This document shows, one piece after another, positions 14,402-21,696 of a stretch of 21,696 bases of DNA. Within the stretch, counting starts at the first letter, position 1, and each line of letters opens with the position of its first letter. The stretch is from Tannerellaceae bacterium (GTDB taxonomy: Bacteria; Bacteroidota; Bacteroidia; Bacteroidales; Tannerellaceae). The position numbers and the translations under genes are program-made. The notes under the pieces were generated by a model. The model did no database searches. It was not told the DNA's origin and was given only the letters and a program-made list of their open reading frames with translations. The stretch spans positions 1 through 21,696 of the forward strand of contig JAIRZN010000082.1 in NCBI GenBank assembly GCA_031267205.1. The letters are read 5' to 3'.

Positions 14402-14935
14402 TTAGCCTTGGCGTCGGAAATCTTCCCGTAAATCTTTTTCCCCAAACAATGGACGCAGGAGGCTTTCACGTATATCGGGAAACACGGAAACCGGCGTTTT
14501 TATACCTTTCCGAATATCGGGAAACTCGCAATCGGGCGTTTTCATGCTTTCAGGCATGTCGGAAAGTATGAAATCGGGCGTTTTCATGCTTTCAGGCATG
14601 TCGGAATGTATGAAATCGGTCGTTTTCACGCTTTCAGGCACGTCGGAAGGTATGAAAACGGTCGTTTTCATGTTTTAAGGCACGTCGGAAGGTATGAAAA
14701 CGGTCGTTTTCACGCTTTCAGGCACGTCGGAAGGTATGAAAACGGTCGTTTTCACGTTTTCAGGCACGTCGGAAGGTATGAAAACGGTCGTTTTCATGTT
14801 TTCAGGCACGTCGGAAGGTATGAAAACGGTCGTTTTCATGTTTTCAGGCATGTCGGAAGGTATGAGAACGGTCGTTTTCATGTTTTCAGGCATGTCGGAA
14901 GGTATGAAAACGGGCGTTTTCATGTTTTCCGACAT
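14402..14935 (-). pseudogene. Repeat-encoded open frame broken by one stop (doubtful)
   Basis: Leftward from 14935 the array translates as repeats of MKTTVFIPSDVPEN-like units. It is interrupted by one TAA near 14677, where a single base change turned GAA into TAA, then resumes at Met 14671 and ends with a non-repeat tail (LLRPLFGEKDLREDFRRQG). The differences between units fall on first and second codon positions in this frame, which argues against selection on the protein. It is listed because the frame, apart from the stop, spans the whole array and points toward zapA. Confidence 0.15.
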
Positions 14936-14956
14936 GCCGGAAGGGTTAAAATTGGC
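14454..14956. repeat. Exact 42-bp tandem repeat array with palindromic cores
   Basis: The marker CGTTTT begins at 14495, 14537, 14579, 14621, 14663, 14705, 14747, 14789, 14831, 14873 and 14915, exactly 42 bp apart, eleven units without an indel, plus a decayed partial unit to the left. Most central units carry ATGAAAACGGTCGTTTTCAT or a one-base variant, a 9+2+9 palindrome. Each also carries a second, weaker palindrome near GGCATGTCGGAA. Central units (14621-14914) differ at few sites; the outer ones are more divergent. As 42 is a multiple of 3, frames stay open on both strands (for example RFHVFRHVGRYENG repeats on plus and MKTTVFIPSDVPEN on minus). I do not regard it as a proven gene. There are no unique spacers, so it is not CRISPR. 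Confidence 0.92.
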
Positions 14957-15010
14957 TTTGGCGGATGTTTTCCGATAAAATTGTTTGGCGAATCTTTCGG
15001 GGAGGGGTAG
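14606..15010 (+). CDS. Repeat-encoded open frame RFHVFRHVGRYENG (doubtful)
   Basis: Rightward from ATG 14606 the array reads as repeats of RFHVFRHVGRYENG, 134 residues, very basic and aromatic, ending inside the G-quadruplex. Five of the eight sites that vary among units at 14537-14914 are third positions of this frame, a slight excess over chance. No promoter or ribosome site is evident and the composition is unlike a folded protein. It is most likely a by-product of a 42-bp period. Confidence 0.15.
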   Translation: MYEIGRFHAFRHVGRYENGRFHVLRHVGRYENGRFHAFRHVGRYENGRFHVFRHVGRYENGRFHVFRHVGRYENGRFHVFRHVGRYENGRFHVFRHVGRYENGRFHVFRHAGRVKIGFGGCFPIKLFGESFGEG

Positions 15011-15024
15011 GGGGGCATTGGGGG
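14999..15024 (+). promoter_or_regulatory. Canonical G-quadruplex motif
   Basis: Four G tracts lie close together: GGGG (14999-15002), GGGG (15004-15007), GGGGGG (15010-15015) and GGGGG (15020-15024), separated by 1, 2 and 4 bases. This fits the standard G4 pattern with short loops and is expected to be stable. It lies on the coding strand about 105 bp before the receptor gene, followed by T8 (15031-15038), and directly after the 42-bp array. Confidence 0.7.
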
Positions 15025-15130
15025 TTAACGTTTTTTTTATACGGAGGGTGTAACGATTATTGTATGATGTTCGTCTATATCTAAAAACGTGGTAGGCCGC
15101 CTTGTTTCTAATATTAATAACAGGGAAATT

Positions 15131-17455
15131 ATGATGAAAAGATTATTGTTTGTTTTAATACTGCTCGGCGGTATGCGGGCGGGCGTTTTTGCACAGGGCT
15201 TAGCTATTGGGGGCGTGGTAAGGGATGCTTCGGGCGGGGCGGCGATGGAGTTTGCCAATGTGGCGTTATTGACGGTTGATTCGGTATTCGCCGGAGGGGC
15301 GTCTACTGATTCCCAGGGATATTTTTCGCTCTCCGGCTTGGCGGCGGGCGAGTACGGGCTTACTGTTTCCAGCCTCGGATACAGGGCGCAAAGGATTGTT
15401 TTGAGCCTGACGGCGGACGTTAACCTGGGGGAGATATTGCTGGAAGAGGAGGCCGTCGAGCTGGGCGGGGTATCCGTGCAGGCGTCTAACCTTACGAGTA
15501 CGATGGACAGGAAGCTGGTTTATCCTTCCGACAGGCAGGTGAAGGCGTCGACCAACGGCATTGATTTGTTACAGCAGTTGATGCTGCCCAAGCTGATAGT
15601 CAATCCTATATTCAACGAAGTATCCTTGCCCGGCGGAGGCGAACTGCAATTCCGTATCAATGGCGCTAAGGTCGAGAGTGAAGAGATTACGGCCCTGCTG
15701 CCTGCGGATATTATACGTATAGAGTTCCATGACAATCCGGGCCTCAGGTACGGCAATGCGGAGGTTGTACTTGACTATATCGTGCGCCGCCCTGAGACGG
15801 GGGGAAGCGTGGGTGTCGACCTCAGCGATGCCATTGGCACGGAGTGGGGCAACAATCGCGTCAACGGCAGGATCAATCACAAGAAGTCGGAGTTCTCGGC
15901 ATACTACGGCCTCAGCCTCCGCAATTTCCACGATATGTGGCGCGATAACGAGGAGAGGTTTGTACTCGGCGACGGCTCAGCGCTGCACCGCCGCGAGGAG
16001 GGCCGGCCGGGGCATCTCCAGGTTCCTTGGCAGAACTTCAACACGACGTACAGCTACGCCGGCGACGGCCGTATGTTCAACGCCACGCTGCGTTATTATG
16101 GCAGCGACCAGCCGCACGTCGACTATCGCGGTATATTATATAATGTAGAAAATCCCTCCGACGCCGTCAGCATGGACGACCGCTCGGCCTACCTGACCCG
16201 CCGCCCGGCCCTCGACCTCTACTACCAGCAGGATATGAAGCACGGCCAGACGCTCGTCTTCAACATCGTGGGTACATATAATTATACCGACAACCGGCGC
16301 ATGTACAGCGAGAGCCGCGGCGATGCGCTGCTGACGGCCGTCAACAATGCCGTCGAAGGGCGCAAGTACTCTTACATAGGCGAGGGTATATACGAGAAGA
16401 AACTTGGCGAGCAGCGCATCGGCGCAGGCGTCAAGCATACGCAGTCGTCATCCTCCAACACCTACATAGACGAGGCCGGCCGGAGCGCAATTGTCAATCA
16501 GGATCAGGGCGAGACGTACATCTACGGCGAATTTAGGGGCCGCGCCGGCAAGCTCGATTATACAGCCGGATTAGGCGCAACGAGGGCGTACTTCACGCAG
16601 GGGAGCAGCGACAGTTATAGTTATTATACGTTCAACCCGCGCCTTGTCCTGCATTATAACCTCACGGGCAGTTCCTTCCTGCGCTTGCGGTCGGACATGA
16701 ACACTGCGGCGCCCTCGCTGTCCAATCTTAGCGATGTGAGCGTGCTGATAGATTCGTTGCAGATACAACGCGGCAACCCGTCGCTGCGCCCCTTCGTCCG
16801 CTCCTCGTCCGAGCTTGTGTACGAATTACGCAAGGGTATATTCTACGCCAACTTAGGCGCGGACTACCAATACCAGCCCGGCGCTATCATGGACGAGAAG
16901 TATCCCGAAGGCGACAAGATAGTCCAGACATGGAATAACCAGAAGAGTTGGCAACGCTTCGGCAGCCGCGCCATGCTGCGCGTAGGGCCTGTCAGGGACA
17001 TAGTTCAACTGTCCGTCACCAGCGGCGTCAACCACTACGTCAGTCATGGCAACACCTACCTGCACCGCTACACCAATTGGTACACCTTCGCCGAGGCATC
17101 GGCCACGTACAAAGGCTTTTCCGCCTCGATGATGATGGAGATACCGTGGAACGACTTCTACGGCGAGACCATGTCGGGCGGCGAGAAGATCCATCTGGCC
17201 ATGCTGGGATATAAGTACCGCGAGCTGTCGTTCACGGTAGGCGTATTTTGCCCCTTCGCCGACAACTACAAGCAGGAATCCGAAAACCGTTCACAGTACG
17301 CCTCCTATAAAAAGACCAACTACATAAACGGGACCTCCCGTATGGTGGCGCTCATGTTCCGTTACAACTTCTCGTTCGGTCGCACCTTCAAGGCCGGCGA
17401 ACGGCGTCTCAACAATGCCGACGAAGATTCCGGCGTCATGAGCGCGGGAAAATAA
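15131..17455 (+). CDS. TonB-dependent-receptor-like outer-membrane protein
   Basis: A 774-residue outer-membrane protein. The start MMKRLLFVLILLGGMRAGVF gives a signal peptide cut after FAQ; a GTG extension at 15089 would spoil it, so 15131 was chosen (15134 is also possible). Residues ~25-110 form a carboxypeptidase-regulatory-like beta-sandwich (IGGVVRDASGGAAMEFANVA ... GEYGLTVSSLGYRAQRIVLS). Residues ~120-225 are plug-like (VSLPGGGELQFRINGAKVES, ITALLPADIIRIEFHDNPGL). The remainder is a beta-barrel of the OMP_b-brl_3 kind, rich in YxxG and aromatic strands, ending near RMVALMFRYNFSFGRTFKAG. No SusD partner follows, so it is not a SusCD pair; the ligand is unknown. Its DNA is GC-rich like the his operon. 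No TAnnTTTG box is clear upstream; instead there is the G4 and the repeat array. Confidence 0.85.
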   Translation: MMKRLLFVLILLGGMRAGVFAQGLAIGGVVRDASGGAAMEFANVALLTVDSVFAGGASTDSQGYFSLSGLAAGEYGLTVSSLGYRAQRIVLSLTADVNLGEILLEEEAVELGGVSVQASNLTSTMDRKLVYPSDRQVKASTNGIDLLQQLMLPKLIVNPIFNEVSLPGGGELQFRINGAKVESEEITALLPADIIRIEFHDNPGLRYGNAEVVLDYIVRRPETGGSVGVDLSDAIGTEWGNNRVNGRINHKKSEFSAYYGLSLRNFHDMWRDNEERFVLGDGSALHRREEGRPGHLQVPWQNFNTTYSYAGDGRMFNATLRYYGSDQPHVDYRGILYNVENPSDAVSMDDRSAYLTRRPALDLYYQQDMKHGQTLVFNIVGTYNYTDNRRMYSESRGDALLTAVNNAVEGRKYSYIGEGIYEKKLGEQRIGAGVKHTQSSSSNTYIDEAGRSAIVNQDQGETYIYGEFRGRAGKLDYTAGLGATRAYFTQGSSDSYSYYTFNPRLVLHYNLTGSSFLRLRSDMNTAAPSLSNLSDVSVLIDSLQIQRGNPSLRPFVRSSSELVYELRKGIFYANLGADYQYQPGAIMDEKYPEGDKIVQTWNNQKSWQRFGSRAMLRVGPVRDIVQLSVTSGVNHYVSHGNTYLHRYTNWYTFAEASATYKGFSASMMMEIPWNDFYGETMSGGEKIHLAMLGYKYRELSFTVGVFCPFADNYKQESENRSQYASYKKTNYINGTSRMVALMFRYNFSFGRTFKAGERRLNNADEDSGVMSAGK

Positions 17456-17461
17456 CAGAAG

Positions 17462-17492
17462 TTGCAGGATTGGGGCAAATGGATTAAATTTG
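17462..17492 (+). promoter_or_regulatory. his operon promoter
   Basis: TTG (17462-17464) lies 20 nt upstream of TAAATTTG (17485-17492), a perfect Bacteroidota promoter just after the receptor stop codon. The start site is expected near 17498-17499, giving a leader of about 65 nt before hisG. Confidence 0.7.
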
Positions 17493-17502
17493 CCGGCGTC
17501 TA

Positions 17503-17531
17503 AAGGCCTGCCGGCGAAACGGGCGGGCCTT
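17503..17531 (+). promoter_or_regulatory. Hairpin at the 5' end of the his leader
   Basis: AAGGCCTGCC (17503-17512) pairs with GGCGGGCCTT (17522-17531), ten pairs with one G-U, loop GGCGAAACG. It begins only about 4 nt after the predicted start site. It has no U tract and no His-codon leader peptide accompanies it, so it is not a classic attenuator. It may stabilise the mRNA 5' end, or help end transcription of the receptor gene. Confidence 0.5.
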
Positions 17532-17563
17532 CAGTATTAATAACCAACTCAAAATTGAATAAT

Positions 17564-18415
17564 ATGTTGAAAATTGCTGTACAATCAAAAGGACGCCTGC
17601 ATGACGAAACGATGAAATTACTCGAAGAAGCCAACCTCAGGTTTAACCGCGGTAAACGCACGTTGCTACTCCAGGCCGAAGGCTTTCCGGTAGAGATACT
17701 CTTCCTACGTGACGACGATATACCGCAGGCCGTATCCGGAGGCGCCGCCGACATCGGTATAGTGGGCGAAAACGAATGCCTCGAAAAAGGTTACGAAGTC
17801 AAGCTACTCAAGCGTCTCGGCTTCGGGCGCTGCCGCATGTCGCTCGCCATACCCAAGGATGAGGATTACGACGGCGTCGAATGGTTCCAGGACAAGACCA
17901 TCGCTACCTCTTACCCGAATATCCTGAACGAATACCTTACGAATAATGACGTATACTCGGATTTCCACCTCTTCAGCGGATCGGTAGAGATAGCGCCGGG
18001 GATAGGAATGGCCGACGCCATCTTCGACATTGTCAGTTCGGGAACCACCCTGCTTAACAACCACCTCAAGGAAGTGGAGACAGTCCTGTGCAGCGAAGCC
18101 CTGCTCGTAGTCACCCCCAAGCTTTCCGGCGAGAAAAAAGACATACTCGACGAGCTATGCTTCCGTATTGAAGCCGTAGTAGCCGCCAGGGGCAAGAAGT
18201 ATGTCATGATGAACGCGCCCAAGGAATCGCTCAACAAGATAGCCGTCATACTCCCCGGTGTGAAAAGCCCTACCGTCACGCCGCTGGCCGACGAAAACTG
18301 GATCTCCATACAGTCGGTAATAGAAGAGGAAAGCTTTTGGGAGAACATCGGCCTCCTCAAAGCCTTCGGCGCAGAAAACATACTCGTCCTCCCGATAGAA
18401 AAGATGATATTATGA
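17564..18415 (+). CDS. hisG: ATP phosphoribosyltransferase (long form)
   Basis: A 283-residue first and committed enzyme of histidine synthesis, joining ATP and PRPP. The start MLKIAVQSKGRLHDETMKLL matches the family; a TTG three codons upstream was rejected. The catalytic domains show FLRDDDIPQAVSGGAADIGI and VGENECLEKGYE, and the PRPP loop EIAPGIGMADAIFDIVSSGT followed by TLLNN. The length and C-terminal ~75 residues (SPTVTPLADENWISIQSVIE ...) indicate the long type with an ACT-like regulatory domain, which in this class binds histidine for feedback inhibition. It is the first gene of the operon; its stop overlaps the hisD start as ATGA. Confidence 0.96.
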   Translation: MLKIAVQSKGRLHDETMKLLEEANLRFNRGKRTLLLQAEGFPVEILFLRDDDIPQAVSGGAADIGIVGENECLEKGYEVKLLKRLGFGRCRMSLAIPKDEDYDGVEWFQDKTIATSYPNILNEYLTNNDVYSDFHLFSGSVEIAPGIGMADAIFDIVSSGTTLLNNHLKEVETVLCSEALLVVTPKLSGEKKDILDELCFRIEAVVAARGKKYVMMNAPKESLNKIAVILPGVKSPTVTPLADENWISIQSVIEEESFWENIGLLKAFGAENILVLPIEKMIL

Positions 18416-19698
18416 TACCTGTCATAATGCGCCCCCCGCGAGAAGAATGGGGACAGCTCGCACAACGGCCCGTCTCCGACCCGCACGCGCTCTTTGACGT
18501 TGTACGTCCGGTAGTCGAAGACGTAGAACGCTACGGGGATGCCGCCATACTGCGCTACGAGATGCGCTTCGACGGGGCGATGCTCGAAAGCCTCGCCGTC
18601 TCCGAAGCCGAGATCGAAGCCGCCGGAGCGCAACTATCCCCCGTCCTCCGTCAGGCGATAATATCCGCAGGGAACAATATATACAAGTTCCACAAGGCGC
18701 AGAAGTTTGAAGAGATACGGGTCGAGACCTCACCCGGCGTCGTATGCAGGCAAAAGGCCGTACCCCTCCGTAGTGTCGGCCTGTACATCCCCGGCGGTAC
18801 GGCGCCGCTCTTCTCCACCGCGCTCATGTTAGCTACGCCGGCGCGTATAGCGGGATGCCCCGAAATCATCCTCTGTACTCCCCCGCAAAGAGACGGCTCC
18901 GTGCATCCGGCCATACTGTTCGCCGCGGCCCTCTCCGGAGTCAACAATATCTACAAGATGGGAGGCATACAGGCCATCGCCGCCATGGCTTGCGGCACGC
19001 AGACAATCCCTAAAGTCGACAAGATCTTCGGCCCGGGCAACCAATACGTCGCCGCCGCCAAGGAGTTCGTCAACCTCCGCGGCACAGCCATAGACCTCCA
19101 CGCCGGCCCTTCGGAAGTAGAGATACTCGCCGACGATTCCGCCAACCCCGCCTTCGTCGCCGCCGATATGCTCTCGCAAGCCGAACACGGCCCCGACAGC
19201 CAGGCTATACTTGTGACCGCCGGCGGGGACGTAATCATCGAGCGCGTAATCGCCGAACTGAGCGAACAGCTCGAAGCCTTGCCGCGTAAGGAAACGGCCC
19301 GCAAGGCGATAGGCAACAGTCGCATCATAGCCCTTGACAACATGAGTGAAGCCATAGACTTCACCAACTTGTACGCGCCCGAACATCTCATCATCCAGAC
19401 CCGCGACTACCGCGCCGCAGGCGAGCAAATACTCAACGCCGGCAGCATCTTCCTCGGACATTATACGCCCGAAAGCGCCGGCGACTATGCATCGGGCGCT
19501 AATCACACGCTGCCCACCAACGGACACGCCCGCACGTGCAGCGGCGTAAACTTCGACAGCTTCGTGCGCAAAATAACGCTCCAGGAGATAACGCAGGAGG
19601 GCCTTCGGATACTCGCCGACGTCATCAATCCCATGTCAACGGCCGAACAGTTGGACGCGCACCGCAACGCAGTTACAATAAGAACAAATATGTTATGA
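18412..19698 (+). CDS. hisD: Histidinol dehydrogenase
   Basis: A 428-residue NAD- and zinc-dependent enzyme that oxidises histidinol to histidine in two steps. Landmarks in order: VGLYIPGGTAPLFSTALMLA, GNQYVAAAKEF, DLHAGPSEVEILADDSANPA, then SQAEHGPDSQA with the Gln and His zinc ligands, YAPEHL with the catalytic Glu-His pair, and ESAGDYASGANHTLPTNGHA with the Asp ligand; the final His ligand is probably in LDAHRNAV near the C-terminus. All expected residues are present. The ATG at 18412 was chosen because it overlaps the hisG stop (ATGA) and gives the normal N-terminus; a longer frame begins inside hisG. Confidence 0.97.
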   Translation: MIPVIMRPPREEWGQLAQRPVSDPHALFDVVRPVVEDVERYGDAAILRYEMRFDGAMLESLAVSEAEIEAAGAQLSPVLRQAIISAGNNIYKFHKAQKFEEIRVETSPGVVCRQKAVPLRSVGLYIPGGTAPLFSTALMLATPARIAGCPEIILCTPPQRDGSVHPAILFAAALSGVNNIYKMGGIQAIAAMACGTQTIPKVDKIFGPGNQYVAAAKEFVNLRGTAIDLHAGPSEVEILADDSANPAFVAADMLSQAEHGPDSQAILVTAGGDVIIERVIAELSEQLEALPRKETARKAIGNSRIIALDNMSEAIDFTNLYAPEHLIIQTRDYRAAGEQILNAGSIFLGHYTPESAGDYASGANHTLPTNGHARTCSGVNFDSFVRKITLQEITQEGLRILADVINPMSTAEQLDAHRNAVTIRTNML

Positions 19699-20732
19699 AG
19701 AATCTTCAATCATTAATAAGGCCCAACATACTCGCCCTGCGGCCTTATTCTTCGGCGCGCAACGAGTTTCACGGCGACGCTTTAGCCCTTCTCGATGCCA
19801 ATGAGAATCCCCACAACCCGCCGTATAACCGCTATCCCGACCCCGCTCACCTGAGGCTGAAGAATCGTATAGCGCAGATTAAAGACATAGCGCCCGAACA
19901 TATATTCCTCGGCAACGGCAGCGACGAGGCTATCGACCTCGTGATACGCGCCTTCTGCGAACCGCGCCTCGATAACATCGTCGCCATCGCGCCGACCTAC
20001 GGGATGTACGAAGTAGCGGCCGGCGTCAACAACGTGGAATACGTCAAGGCGCCGCTACGCGAAAACTTCAGTCTCGACGCCGCCGCATTGCTCGACGCCG
20101 TCACGAAGCGCACTAAGGTAGTCTTCCTCTGCACCCCGAACAATCCGACCGGCAACCTGCTCGAAAGGGAGGAGATATACTGCGTCCTCAAGCATTTCGG
20201 CGGCATAGTCGTGGTAGACGAGGCCTACATCGACTTCTCCGCCTCGCCCTCGCTCACCCGTCAATTGCTCAGCCATCCCAACCTCATCGTCCTCCAGACC
20301 ATGTCTAAAGCCTGGGGAGCCGCCGGAATACGCCTCGGTATAGCCTTCGCTTCGGAAGCTATAATCGGCGTCCTAAACAAGATAAAGCACCCCTACAACC
20401 TCAGTCGCCTCGCCCAGGACGAGGCCTTACGCATACTCAGCCGCGAGGAGTTCATGCAGGAAAAGCTCGCCCTCATCCTCAGCGAACGCTCCCGCCTGGA
20501 AGACGCGCTCGCTAAATTCGCCTTCGTCCGCCGCGTATACCCGTCCGATGCCAACTTTATACTCGTAAAAGTCGACGACGCCAACGCCACGTACAACCAC
20601 TTAGCCAACCGCGGAGTGATCGTGCGCAACCGTAGCGGCATACCGATGTGCGAAAACTGTATACGCATAACCGTCGGCTCGCCCAAAGAAAACGACGCCC
20701 TCCTGAAGGCGCTTAGCGAAGTACGATCATGA
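19695..20732 (+). CDS. hisC: Histidinol-phosphate aminotransferase
   Basis: A 345-residue class II PLP-dependent aminotransferase that converts imidazole-acetol phosphate to histidinol phosphate. Motifs: LLDANENPHNPPYNRYPDP near the N-terminus, LGNGSDEAIDL (cofactor phosphate region), CTPNNPTGN (146-154), VVVDEAYIDF with D175, and the lysine that holds PLP, K205, in QTMSKAWGAAGIRLG. The start ATG 19695 overlaps the hisD stop; the longer upstream frame is inside hisD. Length is normal. Confidence 0.96.
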   Translation: MKNLQSLIRPNILALRPYSSARNEFHGDALALLDANENPHNPPYNRYPDPAHLRLKNRIAQIKDIAPEHIFLGNGSDEAIDLVIRAFCEPRLDNIVAIAPTYGMYEVAAGVNNVEYVKAPLRENFSLDAAALLDAVTKRTKVVFLCTPNNPTGNLLEREEIYCVLKHFGGIVVVDEAYIDFSASPSLTRQLLSHPNLIVLQTMSKAWGAAGIRLGIAFASEAIIGVLNKIKHPYNLSRLAQDEALRILSREEFMQEKLALILSERSRLEDALAKFAFVRRVYPSDANFILVKVDDANATYNHLANRGVIVRNRSGIPMCENCIRITVGSPKENDALLKALSEVRS

Positions 20733-21696
20733 AACGGGCTCTGTTTATAGACCGCGACGGCACGATAATCGTCGAACCGGCCGGCGACTGCCAGGTGGAC
20801 AGCCTCGAAAAGCTTGCCTTCTATCCGAAGGTGTTCCGCAACCTTTACTTTATACGTACCCGGCTCGACTTCGACCTTGTCATGGTTTCCAACCAGGATG
20901 GCCTCGGCACGGACGCCTTTCCGGAGGATACCTTCCTGCCTGCGCACAACAAAATGATGGAAGCCCTCAAGGGCGAAGGCATCACCTTCGACGGCGTGCA
21001 TATCGACCGCTCCATGCCCGGCGATAACTCGCCCTGCCGCAAGCCGCGCACAGGGATGCTGGGCAAATACACGGACGGCGGCTACGACCTGGGGCGCAGC
21101 TTCGTCATCGGCGACAGGCTCACCGACCTTGAGCTTGCCGTCAATCTCGGCGCACGCAGCATCTGGCTACATTCGCCCGTCGACGCCGCCGCTGAACTTT
21201 CCGCCTGCGGGAAACAACTCTCGCCCTCGCTGATTACCGACGACTGGGACAGGATTGCGGAGTTCCTCTTCGCCGGTGAACGACGCGCCGTCGTGCAACG
21301 CAGGACGAAGGAAACCGATGTCCGCGTGGAATTAAACCTTGACGGCAACGGACATTCCGGCATCGACACCGGTCTCGGCTTCTTCAACCACCTGCTCGAC
21401 CAGATAGGCAAGCACGCCGGCATAGACATTGATGTGCGCGTGCGAGGCGACCTCGAAGTGGACGAGCATCACACTATCGAAGACACCGCCCTCGCCCTCG
21501 GCGAAGCTTTGCTTAAAGCCTTGGGCGACAAACGCGGAATAGAGCGCTACGGATATACACTGCCTATGGACGACTGCCTGTGTAGCGTGGCTCTCGACTT
21601 CGGCGGACGGCCCTGGCTCGTGTGGGAGGCCGACTTTAAACGCGAGAAAGTCGGCGACGTACCGACCGAGATGTTCTTCCATTTCTTCAAAAGCCT
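20729..21696 (+). CDS. hisB: Bifunctional HisB: histidinol-phosphatase / IGP dehydratase (partial)
   Basis: The frame opens with ATG 20729, overlapping the hisC stop, and is still open at the right edge after about 322 codons, so the C-terminus is missing. The N-terminal HAD phosphatase is complete: FIDRDGTIIVEPAG with D8 and D10, VSNQDGLGT, a cysteine/histidine-containing HIDRSMPGDNSPCRKPRTGM segment that resembles the zinc loop, and VIGDRLTDLELA. The second domain is the imidazoleglycerol-phosphate dehydratase, with LDGNGHSGIDTGLGFFNHLL and DEHHTIEDTALALGEAL, whose His and Glu residues bind the two Mn ions. The fusion supplies two steps of histidine synthesis and is common in Bacteroidota and enterobacteria. 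Roughly the last 30-50 residues are expected beyond this window. Confidence 0.95.
   Translation, partial: MKRALFIDRDGTIIVEPAGDCQVDSLEKLAFYPKVFRNLYFIRTRLDFDLVMVSNQDGLGTDAFPEDTFLPAHNKMMEALKGEGITFDGVHIDRSMPGDNSPCRKPRTGMLGKYTDGGYDLGRSFVIGDRLTDLELAVNLGARSIWLHSPVDAAAELSACGKQLSPSLITDDWDRIAEFLFAGERRAVVQRRTKETDVRVELNLDGNGHSGIDTGLGFFNHLLDQIGKHAGIDIDVRVRGDLEVDEHHTIEDTALALGEALLKALGDKRGIERYGYTLPMDDCLCSVALDFGGRPWLVWEADFKREKVGDVPTEMFFHFFKS

Noticed and set aside
14454..14956. CRISPR array
   Set aside because: Units follow one another with no unique spacers and the whole 42-bp period is repeated; no cas genes are present.
15089..15130. GTG start for the receptor gene
   Set aside because: It would put 14 polar residues ahead of the signal peptide; ATG 15131 gives a normal lysine-arginine plus hydrophobic start.
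17499..17563. Histidine attenuator with leader peptide
   Set aside because: No start codon followed by His codons is seen in the leader, and the hairpin lacks a U tract.
18337..18411. N-terminal extension of hisD within hisG
   Set aside because: The ATGA overlap at 18412 and family N-terminus fix the start; the extension has no homology.
16136..19527. Long minus-strand frames inside the receptor and his genes
   Set aside because: They are GC-rich shadow frames opposite well-supported genes and show no motif of their own.

Overview
The window looks like a chromosomal segment of a member of the Bacteroidales (Bacteroidota); the genus cannot be fixed from it. Evidence: Bacteroidota-type promoters (TTG/TTTG about 20 nt upstream of TAnnTTTG) in front of several genes; a run of envelope genes typical of the phylum (NSPYxRYG outer-membrane protein, TPR protein, LptC, PpiD-like chaperone); type III pantothenate kinase next to RNase Y; bifunctional HisB; and a Bacteroidota-type arm-domain integrase relic.

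Layout. (1) 1-3000 is a mobile-element graveyard: AT-rich DNA, a truncated and frameshifted tyrosine-recombinase N-terminus, a ~30-residue remnant of one IS110-type transposase on the minus strand, an apparently intact IS110-family transposase (1260-2345) flanked by unusually structured non-coding DNA, and a C-terminal remnant that resembles an IS4-type transposase. (2) 3340-5650: serS (+) and rlmN (-), convergent, with overlapping 3' ends. (3) 5759-14259, all minus strand: a short coiled-coil gene and zapA (division), then rny-coaX-OMP (overlapping), TPR protein-lptC (4 nt apart), and ppiD with its own terminator. (4) 14260-15130: a divergent intergenic region holding an exactly periodic 42-bp repeat array (11 units, no indels) and a canonical G-quadruplex motif. 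(5) 15131-17455: a TonB-dependent-receptor-like outer-membrane protein. (6) 17460-21696: a his operon hisG-hisD-hisC-hisB with ATGA overlaps at every junction; hisB runs off the right edge.

How the genes work together. Region 3 joins RNA decay, CoA synthesis and outer-membrane biogenesis (LPS export by LptC, folding by the PpiD-like chaperone, two unassigned envelope proteins). Region 6 supplies the ATP phosphoribosyltransferase, dehydrogenase, aminotransferase and dehydratase/phosphatase steps of histidine synthesis. Base composition rises strongly from left to right: the mobile region is AT-rich, while the receptor and his operon are GC-rich.

Most worth a second look: (a) a chain of five hairpins over about 215 nt just downstream of the IS110 transposase, a candidate bridge/seekRNA locus; (b) two interleaved hairpins and a nine-C tract upstream of the same gene; (c) the 42-bp palindrome-bearing array beside the G-quadruplex, ahead of a surface-receptor gene. 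No complete new multi-gene system is evident; the repeat/G4 region and the IS110 RNA are the best candidates for undescribed function.
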